A stretch of DNA of 56,500 bases from Tubiluchus corallicola (GCA_030141605.1 JAQGDQ010000015.1:746001-802500); one strand, 5' to 3'. Shown: positions 41,281 to 54,547, counted from the first letter of the stretch. Translations and numbers: made by a program. Notes: a model not told the origin generated them from the letters alone.

Positions 41281-42739
41281 CACAACATGATGCTCCCCAA
41301 TTTGTAAAGTTGGCAGATGACCTGTTTGTGCATGACGTTCAGCAGCGTTTTACTCGGTTTCATTTACATTTGTTTGCGTTTAGATTTGTCTAACTGCATT
41401 GTAATTAAGCTGATCACCAATTAATGAAACACACTATATAATATGTAATATAATATATAATAATATAATGGTATATAATATGGATTTCAGCATTTTCTGT
41501 AGGTTTACAGTTCAAGATCCCAAGATTGCAATCAGAAATTGCATCTACCCCGAAATTCGTTTGGTTTATCTCTAGAATAAAGTAGCGTAGTGCAAAGTAG
41601 GAAAATGAGTAAAAGTTGAGTAGAAGAGAGAAAACTGATTAGTTGAGGGCTGAGATAAAGTGAAGTAAGCAAAAAAATAAAGAAGTGCAAATCTAAGGGA
41701 GCCGAATTCAGTGCCATATTATAGTAATGTGGAACTGCTTAAATTTTTACCGAATGTTTCCACTGTTTTATTTCATTGGCACTGGGCACATGTAATTTGT
41801 CTGACAGATTCAATTATTACCCACTTCTCATAGTGTTTTACTTGTTTGTCTAAGTGTGAGTAACTAACAGGAATTTAGAATTTAGATGTGTTTGATTTGC
41901 ACTATAAGTGTAGATTAAAGCTATTTGTACCTACAGAGTGTAGATAGATTTTGACACGCGAGTGTCTAAAATGCTAAGCAGTACAACTAACATCAGTTAA
42001 GTTTTAATAACTATTTGCTCAAGTCGATGATGCTATAACGCAATATCATAACAACCAGAATGTTTAACGGATACTGAGAAAATAGGAAAAAGCAAAATGC
42101 CCCTGTTTCGAATATTTACGAGTTAATAGTCCAAAGACTCAGCTATTTGCGCATTTACCTGTACGAATTTTCACGGTCCCTTTTCGGTTCTTGTCAGATG
42201 ATTGCGCCTCCGGGGCGATCCGTGGAAAAAATAACTCCCGCATTATCCATACCAGTATTCAAGTTTTGCACAGGTGTGAAAGTTTTTGTTCAGGTATATG
42301 CTTATCTTCGACATATCACCTAAACCCCGTCAGTCAGCCGTACTGATTTGCCATTAACATTTGTTATAACATCTAATATAGGCTTACAGTTAACATTCCT
42401 GTGTTATTCTTGCAATTCTGAGAGGTCTTTAAATTCCTAAGGCTTGCAAAGTGTTTTTTGTCTGACGAATAGATGAAACCGCGGAGCTTGACTTTGTTTG
42501 TTGTAACGATAATTTTAAAATAAGTAGTATTTTTGTTTATTTTATTTTTTATTTATTTCGCACAACCCCTAGTGCAGAAAAGTGCCGTAGAACCGTACCA
42601 ATTGTTGGCGACTAATTATCTGGTAGCTTAGTAGGACAGCGGTATGGTTAGCTACTCACTTTTCTAAAGTTCGTGGCTCACAAAATACATAGATAAATGA
42701 TTTCTAAAATTATTTTTCCTAGTAAAAACAGCTGTTGAG

Positions 42740-43060
42740 CAGCGGCGGATTATGATTTTATGGGCCTTAGGCTTGAGCTTGAAACGGGCCTTTTAAATTG
42801 TATAATGTAAACTTAAATTGTGTAAACGTGAATTGTGTAACTTAAATTGTGTAAACTTGATTTGTGTAAACCCGATTTGAAATATAGTGACTGACTTTTG
42901 AGAAAAAACTTTTTTCTACATTTTATTTTGGCGGGCATCTTGCTCTTTTGTCAATTTATTTTTTTTACAAAAAAAAATTGTTCGTTTTATTTTGCCGGGC
43001 CCCTTTTGATCCCGGGCCTTAGGCTTCAGCCTATTCAGCCTATAGGGCTATCCGCTACAG
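42740..43060. mobile_element. hAT-type MITE with 8-bp target-site duplication
   Basis: Starts CAGCGGCGGAT and ends ATCCGCTACAG, imperfect terminal inverted repeats with the CAG...CTG-type ends of hAT transposons. It is flanked on both sides by CTGTTGAG (42732-42739 and 43061-43068), the 8-bp duplication expected for hAT. At 321 bp there is no transposase frame. Near its middle are about five copies of a 15-bp unit (TTAAATTGTGTAAAC-like, about 42795-42870), and GGGCCTTAGGCTT occurs near both ends. The identical TSD copies suggest a fairly recent insertion. Confidence 0.88.
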
Positions 43061-44029
43061 CTGTTGAGCAGTATAAACATTTTCAGCTGATATTATAAAA
43101 AAATCATAATGCCGTGTAAAAAATGCAAGGTGCTGTTATTGTTTTTTAGAACAAACAGCTTGAATCCCAACGTTGCAGCTTTTAGAAAAATTCATATACG
43201 GCTAATTTTAAAAGCATAGTTAACATATAGCAATATATGTATAAATACACACATTTTTAAACTTCGCAGATACAACTTCCTAACATGCAGAACTGTCACA
43301 GTTCTGTGTGCGATATGGTTCTAAACTAATGGTGAAAGTTGCTAGGTCAGTGAAGTGGATATAATAGTTTTAAGGTTTGTCAAATTACTACACAAATGAA
43401 TATAATTCCGAAATCTTATGACGAGTGGAGACACGTGTTCCAAAGGCTAAATCTAGCTAGTGATTTACCCATGTAAGTATTTCATCAAACCTTCAAAGTA
43501 GGAAAAGTTGTAAAAAGATTGGACAAAAAAGTTTTTTTCACCACACCCTAATGTACAAAGACCAGAAGTTTGTACGCAATTAAGTTTGAACAAATTAAAA
43601 TACACTCGAACCTAAAAACAATATAGCATGGAAATCATAGCAAAATTTAAACACATAGTCTAGTAGAATGCAAAGCCTAAAAAGAGAAATTGGGTTACAA
43701 TTTAAAAACACAGCTTAAGAGGTTTCTCTACCAACATGTCCATCAAAAGTTAAATATTGAGTAAAATCGACATTTCATATTCGGGCATTTGAAAAGACCG
43801 AATATAGCGAACTTCGCTACCCAGACTTATAGTGTTTCATAATATTGATTCAATAATTAGAGCTATTTAGCTAAATAATGAAATAACTAACATGCTTTGT
43901 AGAATATGTGTAATACGTAACTATTTTATCACTTTGTAAAATTTTATTGCTTATTTTTCAAAATAATGGTTCGGCCAGTATTCATTTACAGCACCTCAAC
44001 AAGCAAGAACCTATCGTAGGTAGCACGGA

Positions 44030-44200
44030 CTTATTCCCATGGATCGTTAAACAAAATAGACGTCATATCATCAATTTTTGATTGTGTCCACAACAATGAC
44101 GAGGACGAGTGACAGCATTTATCACTTGAAACCCACTTGAAATGGGTATCCAGGAAGCAGAACCCGTTTAACAGTATTAGCAAAATATACAAACTGAGAT
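44030..44200. promoter_or_regulatory. Motif-dense non-coding block
   Basis: Contains GACGTCAT, a palindromic ATCAATTTTTGAT, GTGACAGC (TALE/MEIS-like) and a CACTTGAAACCCACTTGAA direct repeat of the NK2-like CACTTGA. No plausible exon was found. The enhancer interpretation rests on motif density only. Confidence 0.3.
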
Positions 44201-45959
44201 GTGCGGTATTTCCAGAGCTCAACAGTTTCTTTCTACAGGAAGCAACAGTCTAGTAGAAATACGAAAAACAATGCAAAATGAACTTTGATTTCTGCATTTC
44301 GTTATTCCAATTATTCATATAAAACTTGGCATGACCGCACTTATCAATTGGACTTTGTATAGTATAATATCGGTATTCTTATTTCATCTGTTATAGTGTT
44401 TCTTTTATAATTGTCTACAAAATAAATTTGCACAATTATTATAGGAAAATAGACATCTATAGTTGACGCTGTAATGAAAATTGATGAAACATTTGCAATA
44501 TGTAAATTCTGAATGAGTCATGCGTCAACAAATTTTTAGAAATGTCTTATTCAATCATTAGGTTATTAGCGTTTAAGAAACGGCGGGTGAACATTGTGAA
44601 TATGTATTCCGGAATGTCACGCTGTTGGTTGATTGCAAAAACTGGCATTTTAAAATGAATGAGCATTAACGACAACGTCCAATTCGGCATCAACTCTTTT
44701 CGCATTTTCACTTCCAAAAAGTAGGGCATCGTTACTAACAACGTTCACTGTTAAATTGTTCCTTTACGCTGCATATTTTAATCAGTGGACACTCTAGTAT
44801 AATATAACTCCTTCAGCCGATATGGAAACTTTCAGAGATGTAGCACACGTATGTATGTATGTATGAGGTAAAAATACAATTATATTTGCATAACTTCATA
44901 TTCCCACGATACAAGTTGGTTTTGTACATTCCAATATCAACGTATTTCTTGATGAACACCTAACATAATGTGCTCAAAAATGGCTGACAATGAGCATGTT
45001 TATTACCATAGAATGTAACACGTAACTCAACTAATTAAGTTTAAGCCTTCCTTTGTGTGATCAACTTCAATCTTTTAGTAGGCTTGAATGAGATAACTAC
45101 AATATAATACTGGAAATAATTTAAAAAAAGAAATTCTATAAAGCAAGTGGTTATAAAAAAGCTTACAATAAAACTAACCGTAATGCTGAAAATACTTCAA
45201 AAAAGGAAATCCTATAAAGTGGTTTCAAAAAGCCGTTTATATTATTATATTACATGAATTCGAGTGATACGCGTTCCGCCTGATAATATTGAATTATGAC
45301 ATTTAACTTGCATAATTTCTGAGTGACACGCTTCCCAGTGTTTTTTCCCAGTAAAAATTTTAGCAAGCAGAGTTTGATTTTTTGCACCTGTTTTTCTTGT
45401 AGAGCAATATTTTCGGGAAAGTCCCGTACGTAGTCTAGACGCGCAACACTCATCGAGGATGCGTACAATCGTAGCACAATTTTACTTTAGTACTGTGATT
45501 GCACACTTTAATTTTGAATTCGATGTATAAACTCATGCATACTACGCACTCACGAACATTTTGGGTTTAGTTTGATTTTTTGCTAGATACATCAATTGCT
45601 GAAAAGTTAACTTTCTCTTGACCAAGCATTGGTTAATTGCTTGTACTGACAGCTGGTAGCGAGCCTGTTTAGCTTGTAAGTCACACCATTTCCCAGTTTG
45701 GCAAATAAACACTCCTCTATATGATGCACTTGAGTCTCTCTCCAAGAGTAACTTTTTCTACTCCTGAATCTTCTCTCCTGTTCACGGATGCCCTGGAGAG
45801 GCAGTGAAGCCAAGCTTAGTTATCAGATTGATAATTTCATAAAAGGTTTTGCTAAATGTTTTACTTGGTATGTAAAAAAGGGTATGCTGTAAGAGCCTTA
45901 TCTTTTCAAAAGTCAACGAAAGGCTTAAAAACGTCACATTTAGGGACCGTACAGTAATT

Positions 45960-46620
45960 AGATTAGTGATTTATTTTCTCCACAAATTTACTTTTAAACA
46001 TAAAATATACAAAAATACAAATGGGCATAGGAGAAATAGTAGCGAAAAAGCAAAGATTAGCGAGTCAACCAGTTTTCTCAGAAAGACAAATAAACAAAAT
46101 AACACTAATGACAGAAAAAACACAACTATGAAAATACATAAACATGTATAAATACAAAAAATAAAAACACAAATATAAAAATACAAAAAACAGCCATTCC
46201 TAAAGAAAAAACAGTCAAGCATTAAAGATATTATACTGTTCAAAACAAAAAAATCAGATCAAAATGAGAATACTTAAATGTTCGGAAAAAACAACATTCG
46301 TAAAAGAAAATTTAACTGGAATCAAGATTTTTAGATAGGCATAATTAAACAGAATTAAATGAAATTCAAATCAGTAGTTTAAGAAAAGTAATAGTCATCA
46401 ACTATGTATAAAGAGACTATGAATATACAAGTGAATAGCAAAAATAGCAGATTGTCCTGACAATTGCAAAACATTAAGCAAAAAAATCTGAATTTAAAAA
46501 ATGGCAAAATATGATCCAGATTTAATTTTTGTAACAGCAGAATACAAAAAACTATTTGATTTGACAAATAAACAATATTTTAAGTTTTTAAGCTTTACTA
46601 AGGAAAAACAAAAAAAAATA
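45960..46620. other. A-rich, strand-asymmetric block
   Basis: Over about 650 bp the plus strand is dominated by A with few T-runs (AAAATACAAA-type words), unlike the neighbouring DNA. It could be a decayed retroelement tail or array. Open frames are short and uninformative. Confidence 0.6.
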
Positions 46621-47689
46621 ATGCACAATGAATGTATTTAACAGTTCAGCTTGGTATCAACTTTATAAAGTAAAGCGCTATTAGCACTGGTTAGTATTTT
46701 GATGGGTGATTTAACGCCATTCCGTGATTGAATAGACTTTTCGTCGCACAAACTAGATAAGAAAAAGCGCCACCCTTTTACCCTTATTGTGAGATCCACT
46801 GTAACTAGTCCAGCATTTTTGTATTGATACTGTAGTTAAAATGTCAACATTTTCGCCATAAACTTTCAATGTTTTGATTAGTTTTTCATTAAAAGCAAAT
46901 ATTTTTCTAGGTCTATATTGTTTATGTTCCAATAAAGCTGTGGCAGAATCTGTTAGACCCTGTACTATTTTGAAAAAAAATGTTGTTTATTTTCCTGACA
47001 TAATTTTTCGAACACCTGATGTTATAGAACGCGTGCAAAATCCCTTAGATGTACTAATAATATTATCAGTTATGAGTTCTTCATAATATCTGAGTCAGGT
47101 TAATCTTAAAGTTTATTTATTTCAAGCACATATATATCTAATTTATGTAAAAATCCTAACAAAATCACTAATTTGGTAATACTTTAATTGATTTAATGTG
47201 CTGGGTTAACTGTGTCGTAGTGTTTTTAGCGTTCAATTCACAAGTAGTGGATCAAATCAATACTATGACTAGCTACGCAGTGGGCTTAGTTTACTTTTTG
47301 AAATTCTGATTTTAAGCATTTGGGTAGAAAGTGGCTTCTAATTATTATATCAGTTAATTGATACATTATATATGCCTTATAGATCAGATATTTAATATTA
47401 AAAATTCTACGCAGCAATTAAAGTTGCAAGCGGATAAATGTGTAAAATAACATTTTAATATAAGACATGTTCTGTACTCTGTGCACAACTAACTGTTCAA
47501 CCTGGTCTACACCTTATCAACATTTAACTAAGAATATGAAATATATCGAAATATGAAATAGGATACACATTCTGCACAACCTGTAGTAAATATTTTTATG
47601 AAAAACGATGTTGGACAGAAGGTCAATATATCTAGTTGAACGTCACGAAAAGTTTAAGTCTATAGGCAATAGTATTACATAAAAGACCG

Positions 47690-47930
47690 CCTCGTGGTGC
47701 CGGTTTTTGCACATTTTTCGGAAATACCTGTTGTAAAACCGTCCCCGGAGGTCTGCCTTGGAGGGTGTCGGTCGCCGGTTTTAGATGAACTGTCAACCGA
47801 ACAGGATCAACTTTTATTCGTTTACAATATGAGAAAATTTGAGCATGATGGACGCCGACTGTCAGGCCAAGATAGCGAGGCGGTCAATTTGTCTTTGATC
47901 ATTCAGCAAATATGTGTTTAAGGTGTCCGA
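47690..47930 (+). other. GC-richer island with a 75-codon open frame of unknown meaning
   Basis: An open frame (47694-47921, no ATG at its start) reads VVKPSPEVCLGGCRSP, DELSTEQDQLLFVYNMRKFE and DGRRLSGQDSEAVNLSLIIQ. The composition differs from the AT-rich flanks, and the sequence looks more protein-like than most frames here. I recognise no domain and see no clear acceptor/donor pair. Either an isolated exon of a distant gene or a conserved non-coding element would fit. Confidence 0.3.
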
Positions 47931-48719
47931 GACACTGATTATTGTCCCACTAAAGTTGTTAGCTTCTGGTAAAATTTACGACACGCGACAAATGTCTTTG
48001 GCTCTGTGTGCCTTTTCTTTTGTTTGGAATTTCAAGGGCTGTATTAGTCATGTACTCAAGTCTTGTAGTATACATGTATAGGTTTATAAACTACTCTATG
48101 TATGTAGTAGAGAAGGCATTAGCTTTTAAAATTTTTAACTTACCATCTTACCATCAGTTAGATGAGAGAAGATTATATTAAATTAGTATTTCAAATATAA
48201 GCTATACTAGTCCAGAATGCTAAGTGTTGGGTTACTCGTTTATTAAGTTTTTCTGCCCAATTGCCTGAATACGTAATTTAGAACACCACTTACCGTTGTC
48301 ACAGAAACCATTTTTCGTAAATGAACGCGTTTCAGAACAATATTTTTCGTTGTCATGATCAAAAAATTTAAAATACGTGCAACAATATTTTTAAAAACTA
48401 ATAAAAACTTATTACATGAACAACGAGAACGAAAACAGCATTACGACGAGAAGACCTCTTTATAGAGTTCGCAAGTGAGTAACTAAAAAAACTCACAATT
48501 AAAATACTTACAATAACTATATGCTAAAACGATACTGAAGTTACCATATGCAAAGATTGGCCTAAACCGTCTATCTTATCACCTTTTTATCATACAGCAC
48601 TGCAATATAGAGGTATGTACAAATGTTAAATTATTGTAGTAAACACACTTTATAATTTTTACACGTGAGTTATTTAAAGGATGTAGCGTTTATTTTTTCG
48701 AAAACCTCACTTTTTACCT

Positions 48720-48870
48720 TATGTGGGTAAAATTTGGCGGAACGTCTAACTTTTCAGTCAGATCTGGAAATGGGTTAGGGCACCGGTCGTGGATATGTTA
48801 CACGGCTTCACTATTTTGAAGTAAATGGCCTGGGTGTATGTCCAGTTAATGACCGCCCAAGTGAACAGCT
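48720..48870. promoter_or_regulatory. Short GC-richer non-coding block
   Basis: Stands out against AT-rich flanks (GGGTTAGGGCACCGGTCGTGG and following). No exon signals were seen. It is a candidate regulatory element by composition only. Confidence 0.25.
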
Positions 48871-49829
48871 CGACTGATGTTTTTGTTTAAAACCGTTTAT
48901 TAAAGACTTTTTTGTTATTTTTGAAGTTCAATTACAAACTTTTTACAGCATTGCGTAAGACGAGAAAAATCGCATTATGCGCATTCCGGTATTAACAAAT
49001 GTGTACTTTTTGTATATTTTTGCTTGCAAAAAAAGTAGAGGGTCTGTAGCGCGAGATAGAAATAAGGTGAATTGGCGTCATTATGAGTTAGGTCTGCTAG
49101 ATTAGGTATTTTTTAAGTTGCTAAGTCTTGTGTGTGGATCAGACTCGGTCACGTTGGAATTGATGGGGAAGTTCTGTACACATAGTTCTGCACACAGTTT
49201 AAAGTGCACACTGCGTATGTCTGAGAAATGAACTTATGACAAAATCTTTGATTCTTATAATTATGATTGATGAATTCTCATTCTTATCGATTGTTATTAT
49301 ACAATGGCTCATATTTGGTTACCTCGCCGTTTAGGTTTTGTACCCAAATTTCACCTGCTGCATAATATGAGTTAAACAAGCATTTACCACAGAATATGTA
49401 ATAGACTGCACATTTTATTTGGCGTGTTGTTCAGCGCTAGTTAATAAGGTAAAATAACTTATAAACTTTCTTGCAACGACATTGTTATGAAATGACGAAT
49501 GTTTTAATTGCTTTACTGCTTCTTGTGCGCTAGGATAAATTAGTTGTTTTGCCGCACGTTTCTCTTAACTCCTAACGTCACTTGGATAAGTTACACGTTG
49601 AAATTACTTTTCAGAACGAGCTACATCCAATTAAACAAGGCGGATCCAGAAAGGGTGTGCGTTTAATGGTATTAATCTAAAACAGTAGAAAGTGCACTGA
49701 TATCATTTTTATCGACAATGCCTCCAAGTTTCTAAAAAGGGAGCGAAATTATTTAATTTTAAAAATTTGTTTATGTATTTATTTTAATGTGTGTTATGTA
49801 TTAAAAAAAGAAACGTCCCCTTTTTGGAT

Positions 49830-50035
49830 TGACACACCTTGGGTTTAACTCGGCGGCGGAATGACAAACCTTCTCATAAAGAGGAGAAAATTGCATCGCT
49901 TTTAAACTTTCTCCACCATTCGTCTCAATTTTGTCTGATCGCTTCTGTGAGGCCCAGGATAATCGCCTACAAATGGGCTTCCTGGGGCGGGTTGCCTGGC
50001 AGACGTGGACCACGCGGTGCGAGATAACGAGTTAC
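49830..50035. promoter_or_regulatory. GC-richer non-coding block, possible enhancer
   Basis: Includes GGGGCGGG (GC box-like), TTGCCTGGCAG (NF1-like half-site palindrome), GATAACGAG and CACGCGGTG. There are short open frames on both strands but no splice context. It resembles a conserved non-coding element. Confidence 0.35.
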
Positions 50036-50224
50036 AGTGACAAACGTGCTTGAAACATATGCAGTAACCACAGCACGTATAGGTGTGATAATAATAGTCT
50101 CAGTGTAAGTCGAGATAACGAAAAGCTCTGAAAATTGTTAGTCTTGATATTTAACAGGCTTACTTGACAGGTTTTAAAACGGCTGATTTCTAATCATTGA
50201 TCAATATAAATTTGTAGAGCAGAA

Positions 50225-50592
50225 ACTTAAGTAAAGGAAAGAAAAAGAAAGAAAGAAAGAAAGAAATGAACGGAGGTTGGAATGAAAAAAAGGAATAAAG
50301 AGTGAATGAAACGAGAAATGGAAAGAAGGAACAAATGAATTGAAGAGGAATGAAGAAAAATTGAAGGATGAAAGAAAAGAATAAAAGTAGAGAGGGTGAG
50401 AGAAAGGAAGAAAGAAGAACAAAGAAAGAAAAGGAAAGAAAGAAAAAATGAAAGAATAATCGATGCAAAGAAACAAAAGAGAAAGAAAAAAGCAAAAAAT
50501 CGATGTAAAAGCAAAGAAGATAAAAGAAAAGTAGAAAGAAAAAAACTAAAGGGAAAGAAAGAGTGAAAAAGAAAGAAAGAAACCAAAAATAA
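50225..50592. repeat. Polypurine (GAAA)n-type tract
   Basis: Some 370 bp of degenerate GAAA/GGAA/GAAT units on the plus strand. It produces long Phe/Leu/Ser-rich artefact frames on the minus strand. Confidence 0.92.
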
Positions 50593-51589
50593 TGAGCCAC
50601 TCACGTCAGTTTTCAAAGTAAATTTATTAGTGTAGAAATTTTAGTTTGAAACAATTGGATTTTCACACTAATTTTTGTTTGCTTCATTTTAAACTTTTTC
50701 AGCTGCTTCCTAATAAATATATAAACCGAAGTCCTTATTTCCTCGTTTAATAATCGAAAACAAGGTTTGACATTTTCTTTTCATTTCAGTGGCACTGTGC
50801 ACAAAATAATCAAGCATTATCACCCACACACAGGTAACGCGTGCGTATTATTATGTTGACTCCCAATTAACTGCTACACACTGGTGGTGTTGTCACATTA
50901 GATTTTCAATTCCTTGTGGTAGGAAGAATAGAAAAAACTATATTAATGTTGATAACGATAATAGTAATTTAATGAGAACTCTATGATTATAAAGATGTTT
51001 CGCTAGAGGCAGTAGTAGGCCTAACTCGCAAGTAATAAAGCATTGTTGGAGCTTAGAACTGTTGGGTAATGTTGGGAATACAGTCGCACACGGTTATAAC
51101 GTATCTCTAAAAAACAATTGTGACTCTTATGGTAAACAGTAATAGTATCGTTATGGTCTATTTTCATTTAGTGGAAAAAGACAATGTGTTTACAAGTTTA
51201 TAAATGCCTATTGGAAAAAAAGATTTGTTTTCTCTGTAGTATTTGCTTATGTTAAATAAAACAGCAGTATATATATTTGAATTGGTAGCAGCGACACATA
51301 CAATGAGATGAATGTGTCAGTTTTACACTCACCACACTTCACAAGTAGTTCGCACACGTGTCACACTCAACGCCTAGTGAGATGTGATTATACTACTCAC
51401 GTGTTGTCTACTGAACAACCTAGTGCAGGTGACTGATGGAGTTGAATGATACTCTTTAGATCATTCGTATGGCTTTCAAATATAAGAAACCTTTAACTAA
51501 TATTAGAAAAAAAAATTTTTTGTGACATGGCCAATCCGTTTATCTAATCTCTTTTCGCCAAACTAATTATAGTGTTAATGATGGAATCA

Positions 51590-51722
51590 AACCAAAATCG
51601 AATTTTGAAACCAAACTTGTACAAGAGAAAAGAAATGCGAAAAAATGTTCTTCGAGTCTGGATTTGAACCAGAGGCATTTTGAATTACGGTTAGGTGCTT
51701 TACCACTAAACTACTCAATCCC
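51590..51722 (-). mobile_element. tRNA-derived SINE or tRNA pseudogene
   Basis: On the minus strand it starts GGGATTGAGTAGTTTAGTGG, with an A box TAGTTTAGTGG and an exact B box GGTTCAAATCC (plus 51660-51670) within a 5-bp T stem TCTGG/CCAGA. The D stem pairs. The anticodon stem does not, and the 3' end cannot pair with GGGATTG, so it is not a working tRNA. The AT-rich sequence continuing to about 51590 could be a SINE body. Confidence 0.65.
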
Positions 51723-52498
51723 AAAGATAATTCATATTTGATGGCCACAACACTGTCGCTTCCTGGAGACATAATAAGTCCTATTACATTCAAAACTAAT
51801 TTTCTCTATTGTCGTTTTAGGGCTTCCATACATTAACCAGGTTTACTCTTTAGAAAATGCCAGCTTAAAATACGATAATATGTCTTTGATCAGATTATTA
51901 GTTTCATTTAACTTGTTGGTTAAAATTTTCCCACAACTTTCACAACGGTTTAGTGGCTGTCATCCATCCAACTGCTGGACTGTCTGTTAATGCTGAACTT
52001 CGCGTTTGCGATTCGCGAATACTTGCTTGTTCTGTACCCAGAATAAGGAGTTTAGTTATAATGAAAAGCGAGCCCATTGTTGGTCTAATACACACATTTG
52101 AAAATGCTAGCCAGTTAACTACTTTTGAAGCTGTCACAGCCACTGGATCCACCCCACGTGTCCTCATGAAGCACTTACCCGTACCCCTGTTGTTACAGCT
52201 GAACCTGCTACAGTCCAGTTCTGTTTGTTTGGACAAGATGCGAAATTCCTGTAAATATTTTGCCTAATGTAAGAAGAGCCCAAGCAAACATAAGGATGAG
52301 TGATCCGAGGCGTATTTGTGCTAAGCTCATGTAATCCTCCTGTCAGCGTTATCATCGCATCACTATCACAACCATCACTCAATGCAATGTTCTCACATCA
52401 CTGGATATCAATCACAATTATACAAAGTAATGAAAGTATTAACTGTCACCAAGCGATAATAAACGTTATGATGGCTGCGCACGAGTCAATTCTTAGAA

Positions 52499-53086
<588 letters not shown>

Positions 53087-53509
53087 GAAAGGCCTGCCAG
53101 GTGAGAGAAGTTGATAGGTATGTTCAAATACAGTTAATATTTTCCTATGTTAGAGTACGGTAAAGAGTATATTAGAGTAAGACAAATCTTGCTTGCGATG
53201 TCATTGTTTCTTTTTAAACCAGTAGGATTTTTAAATGCAGCAGCTGGCATGCTGGACTTAGGTCTTCGCCATACGAATTGTAGGAATTCAGCATTTTATA
53301 AGTCTAAACGCCCTGAACCTATACACAACATTGCTATTGTGTCTTAATAAGGTACCATTACGAACTGAATATAGCCGCCATCTTTCTTTTTAGAAGAAAA
53401 CCATAGTAAGAGACAGAGACTTCTGTTGTTCAACAGCTCGTTGGGCCCAAGTGTTCAAGTTGAGGTATATGATTTGATGTCTATCATCTTCAAACTGTCA
53501 TTTTTGTCG

Positions 53510-54330
53510 ACGTTAATTTGGGTAATTGCCCCCGCGCCGGGCTCTTCGCAAAGTCGGGCTCGTTGGGCGCGATTACAGTGCCCCACCCGCTGCGGCCGGC
53601 GTCGATAAGTGAATCGAAAAACGAGCCGTGCACTGTTTTCGACAATTCCGTGCCTGATTATTCGTAAAATTTTAATGAGCGCAATTACGAAAAAAGGGTC
53701 TGTTAGAGTTGTAAGTAGCGAGCGATGCAGAGTAATTACTCGCTGAAGGCATGGACTATCGCAGCTTGAGTCCTGCCCCCTACTAGAGTCTAATTTATTA
53801 AAACTTGCAGCGCGGAAACTTCTTGCGGAATCGCTCTGTACTGCTGGTTAATAAAAAACGCAAGCCACCAGTGAAATAATTAAATATTACATTAGATCAA
53901 TAAGTGTGTTATTATCGCCATAAAATATTCAACAGAACATGGCCGCCAAGCACGGACAGTTTAAACTAACTGAGATCACTCTTGCAAATGGCATAGATTG
54001 GGCATGTGGTTATAGTCCCATAAATTTTACGCCTTGTGAAATTACATGCCTTTTATTAACGCATCGCATGCTTTCACACTTCACACGCGCCCACTTGTGC
54101 CAATATAGCCCTCTCTTGTGGCCAAAGGGTTCATTTATCAATGCACACATGAACGGCATTTTGCCCTAACCATTTCCGATAGTTCTTCCGTTATGTAATT
54201 TTCTACCTGACGAAGAGCACTGGTTAATAACGACACTCCCGGGGTTTCGGAGCGCACCCCACTGTTCATTATCCAACCTAATATAAAACCGAGTTAGTTT
54301 CCCGCGGTGTAGAAACACAGAACCAGGGCT
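53510..54330. promoter_or_regulatory. Long GC-richer, homeodomain-motif-rich non-coding block
   Basis: Contains GTAATTAC (53732-53739), several ATTA/TAAT cores, TTATCGCCATAAAA (Hox/Cdx-like CCATAAA), and the word CTGGTTAATAA twice (about 53843 and 54217). It starts with a very CpG-rich 100-bp piece (CCCGCGCCGGGC). Open frames are short and no spliced gene is apparent. This is the strongest candidate in the window for a developmental enhancer or distal promoter. Confidence 0.4.
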
Positions 54331-54547
54331 ATAATTATAACGGAAATGGCGGATCTAATCCTGACCACATCGCCAACTATAAACTTAATCTAGAAGATTG
54401 CTAAGATAGGTCAGACAAGCGTTTAAGGCCTCATGTGATCAGCAATTTTTTTTTTGTAAAGAATTATCAATGTTATAGTTCTTTCAGTTATCATGTTACG
54501 CCATTTTACTTAGTAGCGATATTACTAATCAAAGAAAACCAGTCACT

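Noticed and set aside
50190-50616. Phe/Leu/Ser-rich frames of 90-136 codons on the minus strand, looking like membrane proteins
   Set aside because: They arise from the GAAA-type polypurine tract; the apparent hydrophobicity is a composition artefact. The same holds for 41011-41363.
51060-51170. A possible second pogo-like MITE end (TACAGTCGCACACGGTTATAACG)
   Set aside because: Only one end resembles the pogo TIR; no matching inverted end or TA-flanked partner was found.
51940-52382. Overlapping frames of about 100 codons on both strands
   Set aside because: They are open on both strands with no domain. They may be part of an uncharacterised repeat, but I could not find terminal repeats or a second copy in the window.
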